DNA of 64,000 nucleotides, from contig NZ_AP019810.1 in NCBI RefSeq assembly GCF_013394305.1, positions 2,110,001 through 2,174,000 on the forward strand, written 5' to 3'. This DNA is from Enterococcus mundtii (lineage in GTDB: Bacteria > Bacillota > Bacilli > Lactobacillales > Enterococcaceae). The position numbers and the translations under genes are program-made. The notes below the pieces were generated by a model that was not told where the DNA came from, did no database searches, and saw only the letters and a program-made list of their open reading frames with translations. This document shows, in pieces, positions 19,436 to 28,730 of this stretch; positions within the stretch are counted from its first letter, which is position 1, and the number at the start of each line of letters is the position of its first letter.

Positions 19436-20431
19436 ATGCGCGAAATAGATACCTGTATTGTCGGAGCGACGGGATTAGTCGGTCAAACTATGTTAAGAGT
19501 ATTAGAGGAGTACGATTTTCCAGTAGGAAAACTCAAGCTTTTAGCATCCAAACGCTCTGCGGGGAGTCTGTCTGTGTTTAAGGGAAAAGAGTATGTTGTC
19601 GAAGAACTGACTGAGACTTCTTTTTCTGGGTATGATTTGGCGCTTTTTTCAGCTGGAGCATCCGTGTCTCAAACATTTGGCCCAATTGCACGTCAAGCCG
19701 GCTTAGTAGTCATCGATAATTCTTCAGCGTGGCGAGAAGATCCTACGATCCCGTTGATCGTCCCTGAAGTAAATCTAGAGGATCATACGTTAGATCCATT
19801 GATTGCCAACCCAAATTGTTCGACGATCCAGTCCGTGTTACCACTGAAAGCACTACAGAATACCTTTGGTGTGACACGTGTCAATTACACGACGTATCAA
19901 GCTGTTTCAGGTTCAGGGCAACAGGGAATCGCTGATCTACAGGCGACAAAAAATGGTGAACCAGCAACTTTTTATCCCCATGACATCAGTCAAACGGTCA
20001 TTCCAGAAATCGATCGCCCAATGGAAAATGGGTATACCAAAGAAGAACAAAAAATGATCAATGAAACAAAAAAAATCTTGCATCAACCAGATTTGCCTGT
20101 ATCTGCGACTTGTGTCCGTGTACCGATTGAAAATGGCCATGGTGTCTCGATTGCTGTTGAGTTAGAAAAGGAATTTTCATTGGAACAAATCCGTGCTTGC
20201 TTCAGTCAGTTTCCAGGGATTTTGGTTGTCGATAACTTAGCAGAACACCAATATCCCACAAGTACATTAGCAAGAGGCACAGACCAAGTATACGTTGGGC
20301 GTATTCGTCGCGACCTCTCTGTTGAAAATGGCTTACTCTTTTACACCGTGGCTGACAATATTCGCAAAGGCGCTGCGGCTAACGCGGTGCAAATTGCTTT
20401 GGCGCTTCTACAAGAGGAGGTCCTTTCATGA
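19436..20431 (+). CDS. asd: Aspartate-semialdehyde dehydrogenase
   Basis: Reduces aspartyl phosphate to aspartate semialdehyde. The N-terminal NADP loop is VGATGLVGQ, the catalytic Cys lies in NPNCSTIQ, and the conserved His is in the later VPIENGHG block. The ATG at 19436 has AAAGGA at proper spacing; the ATG nine bases earlier is too close to it. About 331 residues, normal. Overlaps lysC by four bases. Confidence 0.95.
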   Translation: MREIDTCIVGATGLVGQTMLRVLEEYDFPVGKLKLLASKRSAGSLSVFKGKEYVVEELTETSFSGYDLALFSAGASVSQTFGPIARQAGLVVIDNSSAWREDPTIPLIVPEVNLEDHTLDPLIANPNCSTIQSVLPLKALQNTFGVTRVNYTTYQAVSGSGQQGIADLQATKNGEPATFYPHDISQTVIPEIDRPMENGYTKEEQKMINETKKILHQPDLPVSATCVRVPIENGHGVSIAVELEKEFSLEQIRACFSQFPGILVVDNLAEHQYPTSTLARGTDQVYVGRIRRDLSVENGLLFYTVADNIRKGAAANAVQIALALLQEEVLS

Positions 20432-21777
20432 AAGTCGCAAAATTTGGTGGAAGCTCGATGTCTCATGAAGAACAGTTCCGTAAAGTCCGTGAGATCGTGT
20501 TAGCTGATCCTAATCGAGAAGTCGTTGTCGTTTCCGCTTTAGGAAAAAGAACCGATGAAGACGATAAAGTGACCGATTTACTCTATTTGATCCATGCGTA
20601 TCTTCAACATAAGGTTGATTGGACGCCACTATGGGAACGGATCACACAACGTTTTATTCAAGTTAGGGATCTTCTGTCACTCGACTTTCCGATTGAAAAA
20701 GAATTAACCACGATCGAAACACATCTAAAACAGGAAAAAGTGACGATCGATTATTTAGTCAGTCGTGGGGAGTATCTGACTGCGCAATTGATGGCGGAAT
20801 ATTTAGGGTATACCTTTGCAGACGCAAGTGAGCTGATCTACTTTGATTATGAAGGAGGCATCGACTTTCCGCGTACAGAGCAAGCAGTACGCGAGATGTA
20901 CCAGAAACACCAAAAGTTGATCGTCCCAGGATTTTATGGTGCCAACCCAGCAGGAAAAGAAAAATTACTTGGTCGTGGGGGCAGTGATATTACCGGCTCC
21001 GTTTTAGCAAGTGCCTTACAGGCAGATCTTTATGAAAATTGGACGGATGTTTCAGGCATCATGATGGCAGACCCAAGAATCATTGACTCACCGAAAGTCA
21101 TTGAAGAGATCTCTTTCCGTGAATTACGAGAAATGGCTTATATGGGTGCCAATGTCTTGCATGAATCCGCGATTTTTCCTGTACAAGAAGCTGATATCCC
21201 GATCCAAATCAAAAATACGAATCGACCGAATGATCATGGAACAAAAATCTCAAATCATGAAGTCGAAAAAGAAAATGGATTGACGGGGATTGCAGGAAGA
21301 AAAGACTTTCTTTCAATCACCTTGTTCAAACGACATATGTCAGACGAGATCGGTTTTATTTGGAAAGCCATGAGTATTTTTGCAAAACATGGCATCTCGA
21401 TCGAGCATATCCCCTCTGGCATCGATAATATCGGTGTCGTCGTTTCGGCGGAATTGATCATGGATAAATTGTTTTTGATCACGAAAGAATTACGTGAGGA
21501 ATTAGGCGTAGAGGAAATCGAGATCATCGAAGACTTGGCTTTGATTTCTGTTGTAGGTGGCCCACATAAGGAACCAATTGGACTTTCTGGAAAAGTATTA
21601 TCGATTTTGAATGAGTTAGAAATCAGGACCTCGATTTTATCGCAAGGTGCGCAAGAGTTGAATTTGATCATCGGCGTACCCAATACACAATATGAAACCG
21701 TGGTAAAAGGAATCTATGAAGGGATGGTGAGGCGACATGTTGGCAACACACCGAATGGCGTTACATCAAATTCCTGA
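20428..21777 (+). CDS. lysC: Aspartate kinase
   Basis: Phosphorylates L-aspartate, the entry step. The kinase domain (residues 1-290) carries KFGGSSM at the N-terminus and the GRGGSDITG loop. Two ACT domains follow (residues ~300-445), expected to bind lysine or threonine for feedback control. At 449 residues it resembles monofunctional type III kinases. The next gene begins 41 bases inside its 3' end. Confidence 0.95.
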   Translation: MKVAKFGGSSMSHEEQFRKVREIVLADPNREVVVVSALGKRTDEDDKVTDLLYLIHAYLQHKVDWTPLWERITQRFIQVRDLLSLDFPIEKELTTIETHLKQEKVTIDYLVSRGEYLTAQLMAEYLGYTFADASELIYFDYEGGIDFPRTEQAVREMYQKHQKLIVPGFYGANPAGKEKLLGRGGSDITGSVLASALQADLYENWTDVSGIMMADPRIIDSPKVIEEISFRELREMAYMGANVLHESAIFPVQEADIPIQIKNTNRPNDHGTKISNHEVEKENGLTGIAGRKDFLSITLFKRHMSDEIGFIWKAMSIFAKHGISIEHIPSGIDNIGVVVSAELIMDKLFLITKELREELGVEEIEIIEDLALISVVGGPHKEPIGLSGKVLSILNELEIRTSILSQGAQELNLIIGVPNTQYETVVKGIYEGMVRRHVGNTPNGVTSNS

Positions 21778-22831
21778 ACTTGGCTTTCATGAATTTAAAA
21801 CGAAAGAATACCTTTACGAACAAATCAAAAACTGTGGTGGCGTGATCCATGAAATCGATGAGACAGGCTTGTTGGTTTATTTTGATCAGCAACAAGACAC
21901 AACGATTGCTTTTCGGACAGATATCGACGCGTTGCCCATCACTGAAGCCACAGGGTTACCTTTTGCGTCTACACACCCAGGATTCATGCACGCCTGCGGA
22001 CATGATGGTCATATGGCAATGCTCTTAGGATTGACCGATTATATTGCTACGCACCGTCAAGAGATGCGGCACAATATCGTCTTGATTTTTCAACCCTCAG
22101 AAGAAATTGCTGGCGGGGCAGATAGTGTGATCCGTTCTGGGTGGTTGGAACATTACAAGGTACAGGCAATCTTTGGTTTTCATTTATGGCCAGGCTTGCC
22201 AGAAGGAAAAGTATTTTCACGACCAGGTGCGTTGATGGCGCAAAGTAGTGAAACAGATATCATCGTCCAAGGCAGATCTGCGCATATCGCCTCAAGCAGT
22301 CAAGGCATCGACAGTCTAGAAGCAGCTGTGCGTTTTATGAAACAAGTCTATGACTTTGATGAATCTCTGCCAGAAAACCTTGAACATCTCTTGAAATTTG
22401 GTCAGATTACAGGTGGGACGATCCGCAATGTCTTAGCCAATGAAGTCGTGATCTCAGGCAGCATTCGTTCATACAGTCGTAAGACCCAAACGGACTTAAA
22501 GATGCAACTAGCACGACTAGCAAAAGAATTCCAACAAACTTCCCCAGCGAAAATCTCATTTCGTTATAACGATGGGTATCCTGCTGTACGTAACGATGAA
22601 CAGTTGTATGCAGCACTTGCCCACTCAGAGTTATTACATGAGTTGGCTGAGCCTGTCTTACAAGCAGAAGATTTTGGTGTTTATACGGAACACTATCCTT
22701 GTGTCTTTTTCTTCTTAGGTGTAGGTGATACACCAGCCCTGCATGATGCCACCTTTGATTTCGACATGGCTGTTTTAGAAAAAGGATTGGAATGGTACCA
22801 AACAATCCTTTACACCGAGGAACTTTTCTGA
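21737..22831 (+). CDS. N-acetyl-diaminopimelate deacetylase (M20 family)
   Basis: A 364-residue metallo-amidohydrolase of the M20 family. Metal-binding motifs are HACGHDGHMAM near residue 88, the EE pair in QPSEEIAGG, and a late His (ALHDATFDFD). The operon context makes N-acetyl-LL-diaminopimelate the likely substrate, as for B. subtilis YkuR (often named dapL or dapE by annotators). The start overlaps lysC by 41 bases with GGTGAGG upstream; the N-terminus MLATHRMALHQIPELG fits the family. Confidence 0.9.
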   Translation: MLATHRMALHQIPELGFHEFKTKEYLYEQIKNCGGVIHEIDETGLLVYFDQQQDTTIAFRTDIDALPITEATGLPFASTHPGFMHACGHDGHMAMLLGLTDYIATHRQEMRHNIVLIFQPSEEIAGGADSVIRSGWLEHYKVQAIFGFHLWPGLPEGKVFSRPGALMAQSSETDIIVQGRSAHIASSSQGIDSLEAAVRFMKQVYDFDESLPENLEHLLKFGQITGGTIRNVLANEVVISGSIRSYSRKTQTDLKMQLARLAKEFQQTSPAKISFRYNDGYPAVRNDEQLYAALAHSELLHELAEPVLQAEDFGVYTEHYPCVFFFLGVGDTPALHDATFDFDMAVLEKGLEWYQTILYTEELF

Positions 22832-22866
22832 AAAAATAAGGATAGTAACCAAAAGGGGAGAAGTCT

Positions 22867-24039
22867 ATGAATCTACACCATCGTTTTAATCCAAGGCTGG
22901 CTAAAATCGAAGTCTCGCAGATCCGTATGTTCGATCAGCAAATCTCAAGCATTCCGGGCATCATCAAATTGACATTAGGTGAGCCAGATTTTTCAACACC
23001 TGAAGCAGTCAAAGAAACAGGGATCACAGCCATCAAAGAAAACTATTCTCATTATACCGGGATGAGAGGTTTACCAGAATTATGTGAAGCAGCTTGTTTC
23101 TTCCAAAAAGAACGTTACGGTCTTTCTTATGATCCGCAAACGGAAGTACTAACAACGATCGGTGCCACAGAAGCGATCGCGACAGCTTTATTAGCGGTCT
23201 TAGAAGAAGGGGATAAAGTATTGATCCCAGCACCTGCATATCCCGGCTATCAACCAATTGTTGATCTAGCAGGCGCCGAATTGATCACGATCGATACATC
23301 AGACACTGGCTTTATTTGTCAGCCAGAACAACTAGAAGAGGCGTTTGCCAAATACGGAGACGAAATCAAAGCAGTGATTTTGAATTACCCAAGTAATCCA
23401 ACGGGAACATTGTTATCTGCGGAGCAAATGAGCAAACTTGCAGAAGTTTTAAGCCAGCACCCAGTCTTTGTCATCAGTGACGAAGTTTACTCGGAGTTGA
23501 ACTACGTGGGAGATCATGTCTCGATGGCTACGTACTTGCCTGAACAAACGATCGTCGTGAATGGACTCTCTAAATCTCATGCCATGACTGGTTGGCGCAT
23601 TGGGTTTCTCTTTGCTCAAAAACCAGTGATCGATGAATTGATCAAGGTCCACCAATATTTAGTTACTTCTGCCACAACGATTTCTCAAAAAGCTGCGGTC
23701 GAAGCCTTGACAACGAGTATGGACGAAGGGGAAAAAATGAAGGCCCGCTACGTCGAACGCCGAGATTATCTATTGCCGCAACTTACGGAATTAGGTTTTC
23801 AAATCTCTCAACCTGATGGTGCGTTTTATTTGTTCTGTCGCTTACCAGAAACAATCCAGATGAATTCGTGGGATTTTTGTTTAGCACTCGCAGAACAAGG
23901 TAAGGTTGCCTGTATCCCTGGCTCAGCTTTTGGACCGGAAGGTGAAGGATTTATCCGAATCTCTTATGCAAGTGGGATGGATGACCTACAAGAAGCGTGT
24001 AAACGTATCGGCACATTTTTAGCACAATTAAAAAAATAA
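22867..24039 (+). CDS. patA: N-acetyl-LL-diaminopimelate aminotransferase
   Basis: A 390-residue fold-type I aminotransferase. The PLP lysine is in GLSKSHAMTGWRIG; NYPSNPTG and SDEVYSEL are the PLP-contacting motifs. It ends the lysine operon and supplies the transamination step needed between the acetyltransferase and the deacetylase, as PatA does in B. subtilis. Assignment of substrate rests on context. Confidence 0.88.
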   Translation: MNLHHRFNPRLAKIEVSQIRMFDQQISSIPGIIKLTLGEPDFSTPEAVKETGITAIKENYSHYTGMRGLPELCEAACFFQKERYGLSYDPQTEVLTTIGATEAIATALLAVLEEGDKVLIPAPAYPGYQPIVDLAGAELITIDTSDTGFICQPEQLEEAFAKYGDEIKAVILNYPSNPTGTLLSAEQMSKLAEVLSQHPVFVISDEVYSELNYVGDHVSMATYLPEQTIVVNGLSKSHAMTGWRIGFLFAQKPVIDELIKVHQYLVTSATTISQKAAVEALTTSMDEGEKMKARYVERRDYLLPQLTELGFQISQPDGAFYLFCRLPETIQMNSWDFCLALAEQGKVACIPGSAFGPEGEGFIRISYASGMDDLQEACKRIGTFLAQLKK

Positions 24040-24080
24040 TATTAAAATAACTAATAAAATTTTTAGGCAAGCCTTTTCAT

Positions 24081-24138
24081 TTGCATTATTATTCTTAGAA
24101 TGATATCGTAAAATTGTTTAGAATGATTCTAAACAATT
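24081..24138 (+). promoter_or_regulatory. npr promoter with PerR-box-like palindrome
   Basis: TTGCAT (24081-24086) is followed after 17 bases by TATCGT (24104-24109) with a TG extension. Immediately downstream lies a perfect 13-1-13 palindrome (24112-24138). Its core TTAGAATGATTCTAA (24118-24132) matches the PerR box TTATAATNATTATAA at 12 of 14 defined positions. A half-copy (TTAGAATGAT) overlaps the -10 region at 24095-24104. The layout predicts repression by PerR and induction by hydrogen peroxide. Confidence 0.75.
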
Positions 24139-24159
24139 GTTATGAGGAGGGTTTTGTCA

Positions 24160-25539
24160 ATGGAAAAAACGAAAGTAATTATTGTCGGTGCATCACATGG
24201 AGGGCATCAATCCATTTTAGAATTACTATCTAGATACGGAGAAAATGTGGATATCACCTTGTTTGAAGCAGGCGACTATGTTTCATTTATGTCATGCGGC
24301 ATGGAATTATATTTAGAGGATCAAGTCACTAGTGTGAATGATGTCCGTAATTTCAGACCGGAAAACTTTCCGCAACCAAATGTGGCGATATTAAATAACC
24401 ACGAAGTAAACACAATCAATGCAGATAAAAAAACAGTTACAGTTACACGTAAAGAAGATGGACATACAGAAGAGTATGCTTACGATAAATTGATTTTGAG
24501 TTCAGGTGTTAAACCAAACTCATTACCTGTTCCAGGAACAGACTTAGAAAATGTATATTTGATGCGTGGCTATAATTGGGCAACGAAAATCAAAGAACGC
24601 ATGACAGACCCAGCAGTGAAAAAAGTAGCTGTGATCGGTTCAGGTTACATCGGGATCGAAGCAGCAGAAGTTTTCTTGAATGCAGGGAAAGAAGTAACGT
24701 TATTAGATATGATCGATCGTCCTTTAGGTACTTACTTAGATAAGGAAATGACAGATATCTTAGAAGCGCACTTAAAAGAAAAAGGCATGAACATCAAAAC
24801 TGGCGTGAATATCAAAGCCTTCACAGGTGACGGTAAAGTCGCAGCCATCGAAACAGACAGTGGCACGATCGAAACAGATTTGATCATCCAAGCTGCCGGT
24901 GTCAAACCGAATACCGAATGGTTGAAAGGCATCGTTGATTTAGATGAACGTGGCTGGATCATCACAGATGAATACCTACAAACAAACTTACCTGATGTTT
25001 ATGCAGTAGGAGATGCAACACTTGCTTATTCGATCCCAGCAGGCAAAAAAGTGCCGATCGCATTAGCAACAGTTGCACGTCGAGAAGCACGCTATGTCGT
25101 TCAACACTTATTTGAACAAACACCAAGCAAACCATTTGGTGGCTTAGTCGGCTCATCTGCGTTACGTGTGTTTGACTATCATTTTGCTGCAAGTGGCTTG
25201 AACAGCTTCACAGCTGATCGCGCTGGCGTAGCCATCAAAACAGCCTTCTATGAAGATACGATCCGTCCAAAATTCGTACCAGAAGAATTTGGGAACGGAA
25301 AAGCAGCTGTACAATTAGCCTATGATCCATTTACGCACCAATTGCTAGGTGGCGCTGTTTTATCAACGAAGGACATCACTGCACAAGGCAATGTCTTAGC
25401 ACTAGCAATCCAACAAAAATTAACGATCGAAGACTTGGCAGAAGCAGATTTCTTCTTCCAACCAGGACACGACCGTCAATGGAGCTTACTAAACTTAGCG
25501 GCACAACAAGCACTAGGTGAAGAGCCATTTGTGGAGTAA
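24160..25539 (+). CDS. npr: NADH peroxidase (Npr-type flavoprotein)
   Basis: A 459-residue FAD/NADH-dependent peroxide reductase. The FAD loop IIVGASHGGH includes the active-site His, and the redox Cys that forms a sulfenic acid is Cys46 in FMSCGMELY. The NADH-binding loop is IGSGYIGIEAAE, and the C-terminal dimer domain ends with DFFFQPGHDRQW. The overall pattern resembles E. faecalis NADH peroxidase more than the water-forming NADH oxidase. The ATG at 24160 has GAGGAGGG upstream; the frame opens 18 bases earlier at an ATG without a site. CoA-disulfide reductase is the main alternative. Confidence 0.88.
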   Translation: MEKTKVIIVGASHGGHQSILELLSRYGENVDITLFEAGDYVSFMSCGMELYLEDQVTSVNDVRNFRPENFPQPNVAILNNHEVNTINADKKTVTVTRKEDGHTEEYAYDKLILSSGVKPNSLPVPGTDLENVYLMRGYNWATKIKERMTDPAVKKVAVIGSGYIGIEAAEVFLNAGKEVTLLDMIDRPLGTYLDKEMTDILEAHLKEKGMNIKTGVNIKAFTGDGKVAAIETDSGTIETDLIIQAAGVKPNTEWLKGIVDLDERGWIITDEYLQTNLPDVYAVGDATLAYSIPAGKKVPIALATVARREARYVVQHLFEQTPSKPFGGLVGSSALRVFDYHFAASGLNSFTADRAGVAIKTAFYEDTIRPKFVPEEFGNGKAAVQLAYDPFTHQLLGGAVLSTKDITAQGNVLALAIQQKLTIEDLAEADFFFQPGHDRQWSLLNLAAQQALGEEPFVE

Positions 25540-25564
25540 AAACTAAATTTAAGTAATAGTAAAT

Positions 25565-25613
25565 ACGGAATAACAGGTGGATGGAAACATTCAGCCTGTT
25601 GTTCCGTTTTTTT
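25565..25613 (+). terminator. Terminator of npr
   Basis: Arms ACGGAATAACAGG (25565-25577) and its near-complement (25595-25607) carry a single mismatch and are followed by a run of seven or more T. Confidence 0.92.
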
Positions 25614-25828
25614 ATTTATTCGTAAGAGTTGTTTGGGTTGAAGGGAAATGTTGACGATTATGCTGTTAAAACAGCTTTTTAGGAATGTAATAATTTTTTT
25701 TGATATTTTTTGATATGATTAAGATGGAAGTTATTTTAATTTGTTAAAGTAATATTTTAGTGCTTTACGTATATATATTTGTAGAGAGGGATCGGTTACT
25801 ATTTATACATAGAATGGAGAGATGAAAG

Positions 25829-26110
25829 ATGACCTACATTCGAATATTCAAAATAATCCAACTGGTTTTATTGGCGCTAAGCATCTATTTTGCTGCAATG
25901 AAAAATACGATCTATACCATACTGATTATGCTATCACTATTTATTGAATATACCCAATCCGAGCAACCTAAAACTCCTTACAAATCGGGAAAAAATTCAA
26001 TCTATCTACCGAATCAAACATCTAGAACGGAAGTGGTGTTTGCGCTGATTCCCACGATTTTAGTTCTTATGATTTGCTCCATTTTGGAATTAGAATTGTA
26101 TCATTTTTAG
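25829..26110 (+). CDS. Small two-helix membrane protein, paralogue A
   Basis: A 93-residue protein of unknown function with two or three hydrophobic segments (residues ~8-25, 28-38 and 68-88) separated by a short polar loop containing KSGKNSIYLPNQTSRTE. It is clearly paralogous to the 88-residue gene at 26494: both start MTY.RI.K and share the IYLPNQT motif, and the upstream stretch AGAATGGAGAGAT is repeated. A third, more distant relative lies at 39414. A weak TG-extended TATGAT box is seen at 25714. No signal peptide cleavage site is evident. I do not recognise the family. Confidence 0.7.
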   Translation: MTYIRIFKIIQLVLLALSIYFAAMKNTIYTILIMLSLFIEYTQSEQPKTPYKSGKNSIYLPNQTSRTEVVFALIPTILVLMICSILELELYHF

Positions 26111-26302
26111 TAACAGGAATAATTTGAACCACATCTATTTAGTTAGTAATAAAAATGAATACATAAAAGTATCGATCGTATGAGAATTTTAGAGAAGGTG
26201 AACCGAGTGAGTCAAATAATTGTTCTCACCTCCTATCTAGTGATTGGGAACAAAAATAAAATTCATTTTTGTTTCTAACCTTAAACTTAATAAACGGTGT
26301 TC

Positions 26303-26398
26303 CAGAAGTAACTCCTTCAGAAATAAGCCGAGAAATCCAAAAATTTGAAGAACAATTTTCGTTTTTCTCGGCTTATTTCTCGGAGCTAGACACTTCTG
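26303..26398. repeat. Branched hairpin element between the paralogues
   Basis: Inner arms AAATAAGCCGAGAAA (26321-26335) and its complement (26364-26378) are a perfect 15-bp match. Outside them lie CTCC/GGAG (26312-26315 with 26382-26385) and CAGAAGT/ACTTCTG (26303-26309 with 26392-26398). The outer arms and the GGAGCT block recur near 60017-60100. It may act as a terminator but looks like a dispersed structural repeat. The rest of the 26111-26493 gap shows no gene. Confidence 0.6.
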
Positions 26399-26493
26399 TC
26401 ACAACCTCATGGAGGTATAAAAATAATAGAAAATAGTTAGAAAACAGGACAGAAAATCTACAAATAAAAGAAGAATAGAATGGAGAGATAACA

Positions 26494-26760
26494 ATGACCT
26501 ACGCTAGAATACTCAAAGGGACTAGTTTAATTTTATTAGCTTCAAGTATTTATTTTGCGGCCCAGCAAAATACTATTTACTTCACACTGATTTTATTATC
26601 AATACTTATTGAGTCTGCTCAACCCAACCGCCCTAAAATTCCTTATCAATCGGAACGAAAAGCCATCTATCTACCGAATCAAACATATGGAACGGAAGTG
26701 AAGGTTGAATTTGTTTTGACAGTTGTAGTTTCGATTATTTGTTTTGTTTTGGCATTATGA
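26494..26760 (+). CDS. Small two-helix membrane protein, paralogue B
   Basis: An 88-residue paralogue of the gene at 25829, with the same layout: N-terminal MTYARILKG, a hydrophobic helix at ~8-24, a loop with PKIPYQSERKAIYLPNQT, and a C-terminal helix (residues ~68-88). The ribosome binding site GGAGAG precedes the ATG by seven bases. Tandem duplication is the simplest explanation. Function unknown; immunity-like or stress-related small proteins can look like this but there is no direct support. Confidence 0.7.
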   Translation: MTYARILKGTSLILLASSIYFAAQQNTIYFTLILLSILIESAQPNRPKIPYQSERKAIYLPNQTYGTEVKVEFVLTVVVSIICFVLAL

Positions 26761-26825
26761 CAAGACATGAATGTAGATGAACGTCATGAATCAAACGTAA
26801 ATAAAATTGAATGAACTCTTTCGTA

Positions 26826-26878
26826 AAGAAGCACCAATCACCGAAAAAACTTCACATTTTCGGTGATTGATGCTTCTT
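26826..26878. terminator. Long hairpin, bidirectional terminator
   Basis: Twenty-two-base arms (26826-26847 and 26857-26878) match with one mismatch (a G-U pair in the transcript on one strand), around a 9-base loop. It separates the plus-strand paralogue B from the 3' end of the minus-strand rpiR-type gene. Confidence 0.75.
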
Positions 26879-26889
26879 ATACTTGTTCC

Positions 26890-27642
26890 TCAATCCCCCT
26901 TCTTCACCCGTATCGCATACGAATCCAGCAAGATCCGCGCAATCACAGAAAGTGGCAGGCGAGAGCGGACTTCATATTCAGGGAAAAAAGAGATTTCGGA
27001 TTTGAAGCCGATCAAAGATAATTCTGCTAATCGGTTCAAGCGACTTTCCCGTGATGCGGTGATCAGGATCGAACTGATTTCCTCGCGGTAGCAATTCTCC
27101 GCTGCTGCTACGAGTTCTTCTGTTTCACCGTTTAAGGAAATAAAAAGAACGACATCTTTTTTGTGCAATTTGCGACTAACGGTTTTGATGATATTTGGAT
27201 CGGTATGAAGGACACAATACTTATCGAGTAGTTGGAATTTTGTTTGTATTTCTTCTCCAATCATTTCTGAAAATCCTCTGGCAAAGATAATGATTCTTTG
27301 TGAACTCCAGATTTTTTGAATCGCATCTTCGATTACCCCTGTATCCAATAGATTGATGGTACGCACGACTTCCTGTTCGTTTTTTAGAATGGAGGTTTTT
27401 ATTTCTTCATCTACTTTATCGACCGTAGCAAAATTGATGGTGGTATTCTTCTTTTCCTTTAAATGATGCTTAAAAGAAGTATAGCCTTCGTACCCTTTTT
27501 TCTTCATGGTACGAACGATGGTCGTGGTGGATACGTTGGCTCGTTCGCTTAGTTTGATAATTGATAGATTTGGGATTTCTTGGATGTGATTCATCATATA
27601 CTCCCATAAAAAATGTTCTGCCTCGCTTAATTTAGTTTCCAT
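26890..27642 (-). CDS. MurR/RpiR family transcriptional regulator
   Basis: A 250-residue regulator with an N-terminal HTH_6 domain (residues 1-75; the recognition segment is LSERANVSTTTIVRTMKKKG) and a C-terminal SIS domain (residues ~110-235; IIIFARGFSEMIG and VVLFISLNGETEEL) that binds phosphosugars. It is divergent from the PfkB-PTS-LacD operon, which it very likely controls. A GGGGAGGA site precedes the ATG at 27642. Confidence 0.9.
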   Translation of the reverse strand: METKLSEAEHFLWEYMMNHIQEIPNLSIIKLSERANVSTTTIVRTMKKKGYEGYTSFKHHLKEKKNTTINFATVDKVDEEIKTSILKNEQEVVRTINLLDTGVIEDAIQKIWSSQRIIIFARGFSEMIGEEIQTKFQLLDKYCVLHTDPNIIKTVSRKLHKKDVVLFISLNGETEELVAAAENCYREEISSILITASRESRLNRLAELSLIGFKSEISFFPEYEVRSRLPLSVIARILLDSYAIRVKKGD

Positions 27643-27679
27643 TTAGTCCTCCCCCTTTTCTTTTTATTCTACCATTGAT

Positions 27680-27721
27680 GTAAACCCTTACTTAGATGAG
27701 TTTTATTTTGTAAACATTTAC
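27680..27721. promoter_or_regulatory. Candidate RpiR operator pair
   Basis: GTAAACCCTTAC (27680-27691) and GTAAACATTTAC (27710-27721) are near-identical imperfect palindromes spaced 30 bases apart (about three helical turns), midway between the divergent regulator and the kinase gene. The second also resembles a degenerate cre site. Confidence 0.55.
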
Positions 27722-27797
27722 CTAAAATTTTGCTTATTTAGAAAACATGTACATCCAAAAACAGGCCATACTGTAGATAAAGTGAGGAGGGATACAG

Positions 27798-28730
27798 GTG
27801 GCTAACGTATATACATGTACGATGAATCTGGCGATTGATCTGTTTATTGAAGTGGCACAACTCAAACCGAATGTCGTGAACCGCTCAATCGATGATGATA
27901 TCCAAGCAAATGGGAAAGGTGTCAATGTTTCATTGATTTTAAAAAAACTCGGGATACCAAATACTGCATTGGGCTTTAGCGGAGGATTTACTGGGGCTTA
28001 TATTGAGGAATGCTTGACGAAGGAAGGAATCGACGCTCATTTTGTTTCTATACCCGGAATGACTCGCATCAACGTATTTACACAAGTGAATGAGGAATCA
28101 AGTGAATATAAATTGGTCAATCGTGGACCAGAAATCGACCAGTTAGCGATGGAAGAATTGCTTGAGACAATCAGTCATTTGTCAGCTGGAGATTATCTTT
28201 GTGTTTCTGGGAGTCTGCCAAGAGGTGTACCAGAAGAAATCTTAGTAATGATCAGTAAAATCTGTCATGAGAATCAAGTGCGCTTGATCTTAGATACGAG
28301 TGCTAAAATCGTTAAACGATGTCTAAAGTATCAACCATTTTTACTAAAACCGAATGAGCAGGAATTGGCAGAATGGTTTGATGAAGAAATAGCAGAAACG
28401 GAATATGTAAACTATTGCAAGAAACTATTAGCCGCAGGTGCACAAAATGTATTGCTGTCATTAGGTGGAGCGGGTGGGATCTATGTGAACGAAAACTATT
28501 GTTTGACAGGAAACGCCCCGCAAGGAAAAGTCGTTAATACCGCTTGCGCCGGGGATACACTCCTAGCCACTTTTCTGGCAGGATTGATCAAAGAAGAAAA
28601 TAGTGCGGATTGTTTCAAGGACAGTTTAGCTGCGGGTAGCTCGACTGCGTTTCAAAAAGGATTGACTGATTTTACCGATGTCGCAGAGTTGAAAAAACAA
28701 ATCACCATTCATAAGGAGGAATTCAGATAA
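27798..28730 (+). CDS. PfkB-family hexose-phosphate kinase (1-phosphofructokinase / tagatose-phosphate kinase)
   Basis: A 310-residue PfkB kinase related to FruK and LacC. The N-terminal substrate motif is NGKGVNVSLILKKLG, and the C-terminal ATP/anion-hole motif reads NTACAGDTLLA, with Cys in place of the usual Gly before AGD. It would phosphorylate a ketose 1- or 6-phosphate to the bisphosphate. Next to a fructose-type PTS and a tagatose-bisphosphate aldolase, the likely substrates are tagatose-1-phosphate or fructose-1-phosphate. The start is GTG at 27798, eight bases after GAGGAGGG. One-base overlap with the next gene. Confidence 0.88.
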   Translation: MANVYTCTMNLAIDLFIEVAQLKPNVVNRSIDDDIQANGKGVNVSLILKKLGIPNTALGFSGGFTGAYIEECLTKEGIDAHFVSIPGMTRINVFTQVNEESSEYKLVNRGPEIDQLAMEELLETISHLSAGDYLCVSGSLPRGVPEEILVMISKICHENQVRLILDTSAKIVKRCLKYQPFLLKPNEQELAEWFDEEIAETEYVNYCKKLLAAGAQNVLLSLGGAGGIYVNENYCLTGNAPQGKVVNTACAGDTLLATFLAGLIKEENSADCFKDSLAAGSSTAFQKGLTDFTDVAELKKQITIHKEEFR

